Source of the DNA: Alicyclobacillus shizuokensis NBRC 103103
GTDB lineage: Bacteria; Bacillota; Bacilli; Alicyclobacillales; Alicyclobacillaceae
Direction: 5' to 3'
DNA length: 64,000 bases
Assembly: GCF_001552255.1 (NCBI RefSeq)
Contig: NZ_BCQV01000007.1
Coordinates: 124,001-188,000 of the forward strand
Part shown: positions 63,882 through 64,000 of the stretch, piece by piece
Layout of the letters: each line of letters begins with the position of its first letter
How positions within the stretch are numbered: the first letter of the stretch is position 1
Notes under the pieces: model-generated
Seen by the model: the letters and a program-made list of their open reading frames with translations, nothing else
What the model was told of the DNA's origin: nothing
Databases searched by the model: none
Translations under genes and position numbers: made by a program

Positions 63882-64000
63882 ATGGCCACGCCCAACTACA
63901 TGACTCGGATCAGCTTCCTCGATGGGCAAATCCTGCATGACTTTCACTTGAACATCATGCAGTCCAACATTGCCGAGGCGATCAAGTTGAAGACGACGAC
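63882..64000 (+). CDS. Hypothetical structural protein, 5' end only (partial)
   Basis: 39 residues visible from an ATG behind AAGGAGG, cut by the right edge: MATPNYMTRISFLDGQILHD, then DFHLNIMQSNIAEAIKLK. Continues the structural operon. Too short to assign. Confidence 0.7.
   Translation, partial: MATPNYMTRISFLDGQILHDFHLNIMQSNIAEAIKLKTT

Overview
The window reads as a 64 kb internal piece of a larger tailed-phage (Caudoviricetes) genome, or of an extrachromosomal prophage (phage-plasmid), from a Bacillota (Firmicutes) host. Both ends cut through genes. Support for this reading: dense leftward and rightward gene strings with short overlaps; strong AAGGAGG-type ribosome binding sites with frequent GTG and TTG starts; vegetative-type promoters (TTGxxx, 17 bp, TATAAT or TATACT); a complete terminase, portal, protease, capsid block; a GH25 endolysin; two tRNA genes. 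No integrase was seen. An actin-like ATPase, a small ParR-like protein, a MerR/DUF3967-like DNA-binding protein and an iteron-like repeat field suggest active segregation as a replicon.

Left arm (1-35358), almost entirely leftward. It carries nucleotide and DNA-transaction genes: NrdG-like radical SAM activase, a Gp157-like protein, a resolvase-like nuclease, a wHTH regulator, a MerR-type HTH, a 4Fe-4S uracil-DNA-glycosylase-like protein, RecA, two SSB-type proteins, a SNF2-family helicase, RNase HI, a degenerate RNase H with no catalytic acids, and a SLOG/YpsA-like protein. It also has a 3D-domain and a LysM (YneA-like) envelope protein and many small hypothetical proteins. Embedded at 12083-15217 is a PRTRC-type ubiquitin-like cassette: E1/ThiF, a ubiquitin-like protein ending in Gly, and a prokaryotic E2-family-D protein. 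At 30520-33639 lies a 1039-residue protein with a DNDGD motif, which I read as a divergent two-barrel RNA polymerase of the YonO/QDE-1 type. One IS3-family element interrupts the arm at about 27.3-28.6 kb.

Non-coding regions. 19803-20428 is a field of degenerate repeats between divergent genes, a candidate centromere or origin. 30130-30290 holds four TTGAAAC repeats with a 35/35/33 bp period. 34203-34525 is a run of hairpins including a perfect 9+9 bp H-type pseudoknot. A GAA-R-K-GCATTACA motif recurs at promoters across the window. Short hairpins with a UAUC loop recur behind leftward genes.

Right arm (35764-64000), rightward apart from one gene. It begins with a DnaQ-like exonuclease and a PPP phosphatase, then small proteins (several SH3-like), a terminase-like ATPase lacking a nuclease domain, tRNA-Asn and tRNA-Thr, the endolysin, and the ParM/ParR-like pair. 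The virion block follows: TerS-like, a set of Gly-rich membrane-type proteins, TerL, portal fused to a MuF-like domain, protease-scaffold, a structural protein, major capsid protein, and large adsorption or tail-type structural proteins. It runs off the right edge inside a gene.

Function calls rest on reading motifs by eye; no database search was run.
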